The notes under the pieces: generated by a model
Told to the model about the DNA's origin: nothing
Seen by the model: the letters and a program-made list of their open reading frames with translations, nothing else
Database searches by the model: none
In this document: piece after piece, positions 5,624 to 7,356 of the stretch
Layout of the letters: each line of letters opens with the position of its first letter
Position numbering within the stretch: position 1 is the first letter of the stretch
Assembly: GCA_013816645.1 (NCBI GenBank)
Contig: JACDEC010000143.1
Span: forward strand, 1-7,356
Length of the DNA stretch: 7,356 nucleotides
Reading direction: 5' to 3'
Source of the DNA: Planctomycetota bacterium
GTDB taxonomy: Bacteria; Planctomycetota; UBA11346
Made by a program: the position numbers and the translations under genes

Positions 5624-6058
5624 ATGACGACCTCCAAGCCCTCCAGGGAGCTTTCCATGCGTACGTTCGTCCTCTCCGCCACCATCATTGCCCTCGCCGG
5701 CTGCGGCGGCGGCGGCGGCGGCGGTAGCGGTGGCGGCGCCAGCGTCGCCGCTGGCGGCCCGACCAGCAACTTCGGGAGCGACCCGGTCAACACCATCACC
5801 TCGATCACGGTGAATGGCACCACCACCGAGAACGCCTTGGTCACGGGCAACGCCTCCAACCCGGGCGGCGGCACGGTGGCGGTAGCCGATGCTCCGGCCG
5901 TCGTCGATATGGTTCACAGCATTCCGTTCGCCTTCGATGGCGCGACTTTGCAGGCCGATCCCGGCTACGTCGATGACCTCGCCTTCGAGGTGGTGGTGGA
6001 CGGCGTGACTGCGACTGGCAACGACGTCTCCGAGTTCGTGGTCGAGTCGCCGCAATAA
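5624..6058 (+). CDS. Small lipoprotein with poly-Gly tether
   Basis: A 144-residue protein with a lipoprotein signal: a hydrophobic core FVLSATIIALAGC whose lipobox LAGC puts the lipidated Cys at residue 27. Straight after it come seven Gly, Ser and three Gly, then an Ala/Gly linker and a beta-rich C-terminal part (TITSITVNGTTTEN..., FEVVVDGVTATGN) that I cannot place in a family. There is no Asp at +2 after Cys, so by the usual rule it would go to the outer membrane. Start: ATG 5624 has GGGAGG six bases upstream and sits two bases after the previous stop, favouring translational coupling. An inner ATG at 5657 also has a good AGGGAG and would give a compact 15-residue signal peptide, so it is a real alternative. 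The partner gene is the secreted beta-helix protein; the lipoprotein may anchor or accompany it. A strong terminator follows. Confidence 0.85.
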   Translation: MTTSKPSRELSMRTFVLSATIIALAGCGGGGGGGSGGGASVAAGGPTSNFGSDPVNTITSITVNGTTTENALVTGNASNPGGGTVAVADAPAVVDMVHSIPFAFDGATLQADPGYVDDLAFEVVVDGVTATGNDVSEFVVESPQ

Positions 6059-6102
6059 GACGACAACCGTCCGGCCGGCAACGGCTGGGCGTGCATCGAT
6101 CG

Positions 6103-6137
6103 GGCCGGGCTGGTTTTCCAGCCCGGCCTTGTCATTT
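6103..6137 (+). terminator. Intrinsic terminator of the beta-helix/lipoprotein operon
   Basis: A perfect 11-base-pair stem (GGCCGGGCTGG, 6103-6113, with CCAGCCCGGCC, 6118-6128) closes a TTTT loop and is followed by TTGTCATTT. It begins 45 bases after the lipoprotein stop and lies 28 bases from the convergent thioredoxin stop. The T-rich tail lies only on the plus-strand side, so it suits the plus-strand operon; for the minus-strand gene the stem would lack a U tract. Confidence 0.85.
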
Positions 6138-6164
6138 CAGCGACTGCCGGGGACTTCGCGAACC

Positions 6165-6923
6165 TCAGTCCGCATTCTTCACCCAGGCCAACCCCTTGAG
6201 CGCCGGCACCCCGGTGACCATCTGCTCGACCCATTTCTGCGGGCCGCCTTCCTGGTAGCCCCATTTGCGCAGCGACGTTTCGCTGGCCGCGTCGATCACA
6301 TGCACGGTGGGATAACCGGTCACGCCGAACTTCTGGGCGAGCTGGTCGTTGGCGGCCTGGACCGCCGCGGGCAGCGGCGTGCGCCGCGGGAAATCGATCT
6401 TGAGCAGGACCACGCGGTCCTTGGCCCACTCCTTGAACTCCTTCTTGGCGAAGACCTCGGCGTCGAGCTTGACGCACCAGCCGCACCAGTCGCTGCCGGT
6501 GAAGTCGATCAGGATCGGGCGCTTGGTCGCGGTCGCCACGGTGCGCGCCTTCGCGTAATCGGTGAGCCAGCTGCCGTTGGCACCGTGCGGCTGGGTCGCC
6601 TGGGGCGTGATCTCCATGGGCTTGGTCGAAGCGACGTCCTCCAGCTTGACCCGCATCTCGCCCTGGCGCTTACCGGTCTTCTCGTTGAGCAGGACCAGCA
6701 CGCCGCGCTCGCGATCGTAATTGCCGATCAGTCGCCTGCCGTTGGTGAGGGTCAACTCCTCGGCAACGATGGTGGCGCCAGCCGCCGCGGCTGAGGATTC
6801 GGCAGGTGCAGCGCCGGCGGCATCTGCAGCGGGATCTCTGGCCGGAACCTCGGCAGCAGCTGCGGGCGAGCAAGTTGCGACGATCAGCAGGCAGGACAAG
6901 ACGTTGGGTACGACGAAGCGCAT
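6165..6923 (-). CDS. Exported thioredoxin-fold protein, CGWC active site
   Basis: A 252-residue protein with a Sec signal peptide (MRFVVPN core ending SPAAAA, cleavage near residue 24), an Ala/Pro-rich linker (about 25-51), a small beta-rich segment (about 56-99, LTNGRRLIGNYDRERGVLVL...VKLEDVAS) resembling SHD1-like domains, and a thioredoxin domain of the Thioredoxin_7 type (about 120-250). The active site is DWCGWC with Cys147 and Cys150, after IDFTGS, and the cis-Pro is in GYPT (Pro205). It should act on disulfides in the periplasm or on the cell surface; reductase or oxidase direction cannot be told. Start: ATG at 6921-6923 with GGAGG six bases upstream; the frame is open 25 codons further but without a better site. 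It converges on the lipoprotein gene across a terminator, so it is a separate unit. The FTGSDWCGWC...EVF pattern is frequent in Verrucomicrobia and Planctomycetes, to my knowledge, and may hint at lineage or transfer. Confidence 0.9.
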   Translation of the reverse strand: MRFVVPNVLSCLLIVATCSPAAAAEVPARDPAADAAGAAPAESSAAAAGATIVAEELTLTNGRRLIGNYDRERGVLVLLNEKTGKRQGEMRVKLEDVASTKPMEITPQATQPHGANGSWLTDYAKARTVATATKRPILIDFTGSDWCGWCVKLDAEVFAKKEFKEWAKDRVVLLKIDFPRRTPLPAAVQAANDQLAQKFGVTGYPTVHVIDAASETSLRKWGYQEGGPQKWVEQMVTGVPALKGLAWVKNAD

Positions 6924-7010
6924 AACTGGCCTCCAGAAAGCGTTGCCGAACAACGGTCCCTCGCGCCACCCGACGATCAAGACGCATCCGCCCTCCATCG
7001 CCGTCCGGGC

Positions 7011-7030
7011 TCACGTGATCGATCACCTGA
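7011..7030. promoter_or_regulatory. 20-base palindrome centred on GTGATCGATCAC
   Basis: TCACGTGATCGATCACCTGA has a perfect 12-base core (7015-7026) and three further matching pairs outside one mismatched pair. It lies 88-107 bases upstream of the thioredoxin start, a plausible operator position, and also covers the stop codon of the toxin remnant (7023-7025). The GTGA...TCAC halves recall CRP-family sites, but the spacing is 4 rather than 6 bases, so I do not assign it to that family. Confidence 0.35.
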
Positions 7031-7169
7031 GGATCGGTAGTTCCTTCACGGCCGAGAAATCACGGTCATGGGTGACGATTGGACGGGAAGTCATGGACAG
7101 GTCATTGATGTCCCGACTTCGCCGCCCGACACCATTGGCTTTGTGCGACACGTGTTGCCGAACCCCTAC
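7023..7169 (-). pseudogene. Remnant of a PIN-domain (VapC-like) toxin, C-terminal end
   Basis: Read on the minus strand and ending at TGA 7023-7025, the frame gives INDLSMTSRPIVTHDRDF followed by SAVKELPILR. This resembles the C-terminus of PIN ribonucleases of VapC type, where an N-D-L-x-IAATA helix leads to a VVT-x-D-x-DF strand carrying a conserved acidic residue. Compared with that pattern, the helix after NDL is shortened by about six residues, and upstream the frame meets TAG at 7167-7169, beside the inferred end of the insertion sequence. The rest of the gene is missing from this side. It is best read as a toxin fragment truncated by the IS insertion and then decayed; no antitoxin gene is seen. 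The match rests on about 35 residues, so it is moderate. Confidence 0.5.
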
Positions 7170-7356
7170 TGTCCTGAGTTAGCGGACACGAACCTTTACG
7201 AGGTCGGTGTGGATTAGGTCAGGTCATCAAGGGCAGTCTCCGGTGTGGTAGTCCGCGCCGTCAGGCGCGAGTGGCGAGCGTCGCTTCGAGGTCTCGCAGG
7301 CGGTAGCTGCGGCCTTTGATGTTCAGGACGTGGCTGGCGTGGAGCAGGCGGTCGAG
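7170..7356 (-). mobile_element. End of an IS21-family insertion sequence (partial)
   Basis: The istB 3' end (7261-7356) is followed by about 90 non-coding bases and then TGTCCTGAGTTAGCGGACA (7170-7188), which begins with the TG expected of an IS21-type terminus and has GTCC...GGAC symmetry. CGGTGTGG occurs twice inside (7205-7212 and 7241-7248), in line with the repeated terminal sites of this family. The exact border at 7170 is inferred from the TG and from the break in the toxin remnant; the other end and the target duplication lie outside the window. Confidence 0.65.
7261..7356 (-). CDS. istB: IS21-family helper ATPase IstB, C-terminal end (partial)
   Basis: The last 31 codons and TGA stop (7261-7263) read on the minus strand, continuing past the right edge. 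The sequence LDRLLHASHVLNIKGRSYRL followed by RDLE is the characteristic IstB tail (LDRLLHHAHV-x-x-I-x-G-x-SYRLR). IstB is the AAA+ ATPase that assists the IstA transposase in target choice and strand transfer. Walker motifs and istA would lie outside the window. This element ends beside the PIN-toxin remnant and probably truncated it. Confidence 0.85.
   Translation of the reverse strand, partial: LDRLLHASHVLNIKGRSYRLRDLEATLATRA

Noticed and set aside
7015..7026. CRP/Clp-type binding site
   Set aside because: The halves GTGA and TCAC are separated by 4 bases, whereas the known site has 6.
6942..7163. Direct repeat GTTGCCGAAC at 6942-6951 and 7154-7163
   Set aside because: Ten bases only, flanks do not match, and the second copy does not sit exactly at the inferred IS border, so chance is likely.

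Overview
The window is G+C-rich bacterial DNA with strong AGGAG-type ribosome binding sites, Sec and lipoprotein signal peptides, and gene families common in Gram-negative bacteria. The protein styles (TPR-sulfotransferase, SLREA-type beta-helix protein, lone four-helix-bundle gene between heptamer repeats) would fit a Xanthomonadales-like proteobacterium. The thioredoxin style (FTGSDWCGWC core) also recalls Verrucomicrobia and Planctomycetes, so I do not assign a phylum with confidence.

Layout. Bases 1-139 hold no recognisable gene. Bases 140-848 look like one unit: a 15-copy heptamer array (140-244), a GC-rich leader that can fold (306-385), a four-helix-bundle gene of the S23 / rRNA-intervening-protein / Avd superfamily (399-749), and a second 12-copy heptamer array (765-848). 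The two arrays share the consensus CCRGCRM, lie in the same orientation and end in the same CCAGCTGA. Next, on the minus strand, is a 726-residue TPR-sulfotransferase fusion (875-3055). A 265-base divergent intergenic region follows, with small palindromes, a possible sigma70-type promoter and a possible 23-codon His-rich small ORF. On the plus strand come a large secreted Gly-rich beta-helix protein built on a roughly 55-residue period (3321-5621) and, two bases later, a small lipoprotein with a poly-Gly tether (5624-6058), closed by a strong intrinsic terminator (6103-6137). Convergent to these is an exported thioredoxin-fold protein with a CGWC site (6165-6923, minus). Behind it lie a 20-base palindrome, a degraded C-terminal piece of a PIN-domain (VapC-like) toxin, and the end of an IS21-family insertion sequence with the last 31 codons of istB, running off the window.

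How the genes may work together. The beta-helix protein and lipoprotein look like a two-gene surface unit. The divergent sulfotransferase could share regulation with it, but a modification role is speculation. The four-helix-bundle cassette and the IS-cut toxin fragment mark both edges of the window as accessory DNA. The cassette, a lone gene between two related heptamer arrays with no rRNA gene and no reverse transcriptase in view, is the best candidate for an under-described system.
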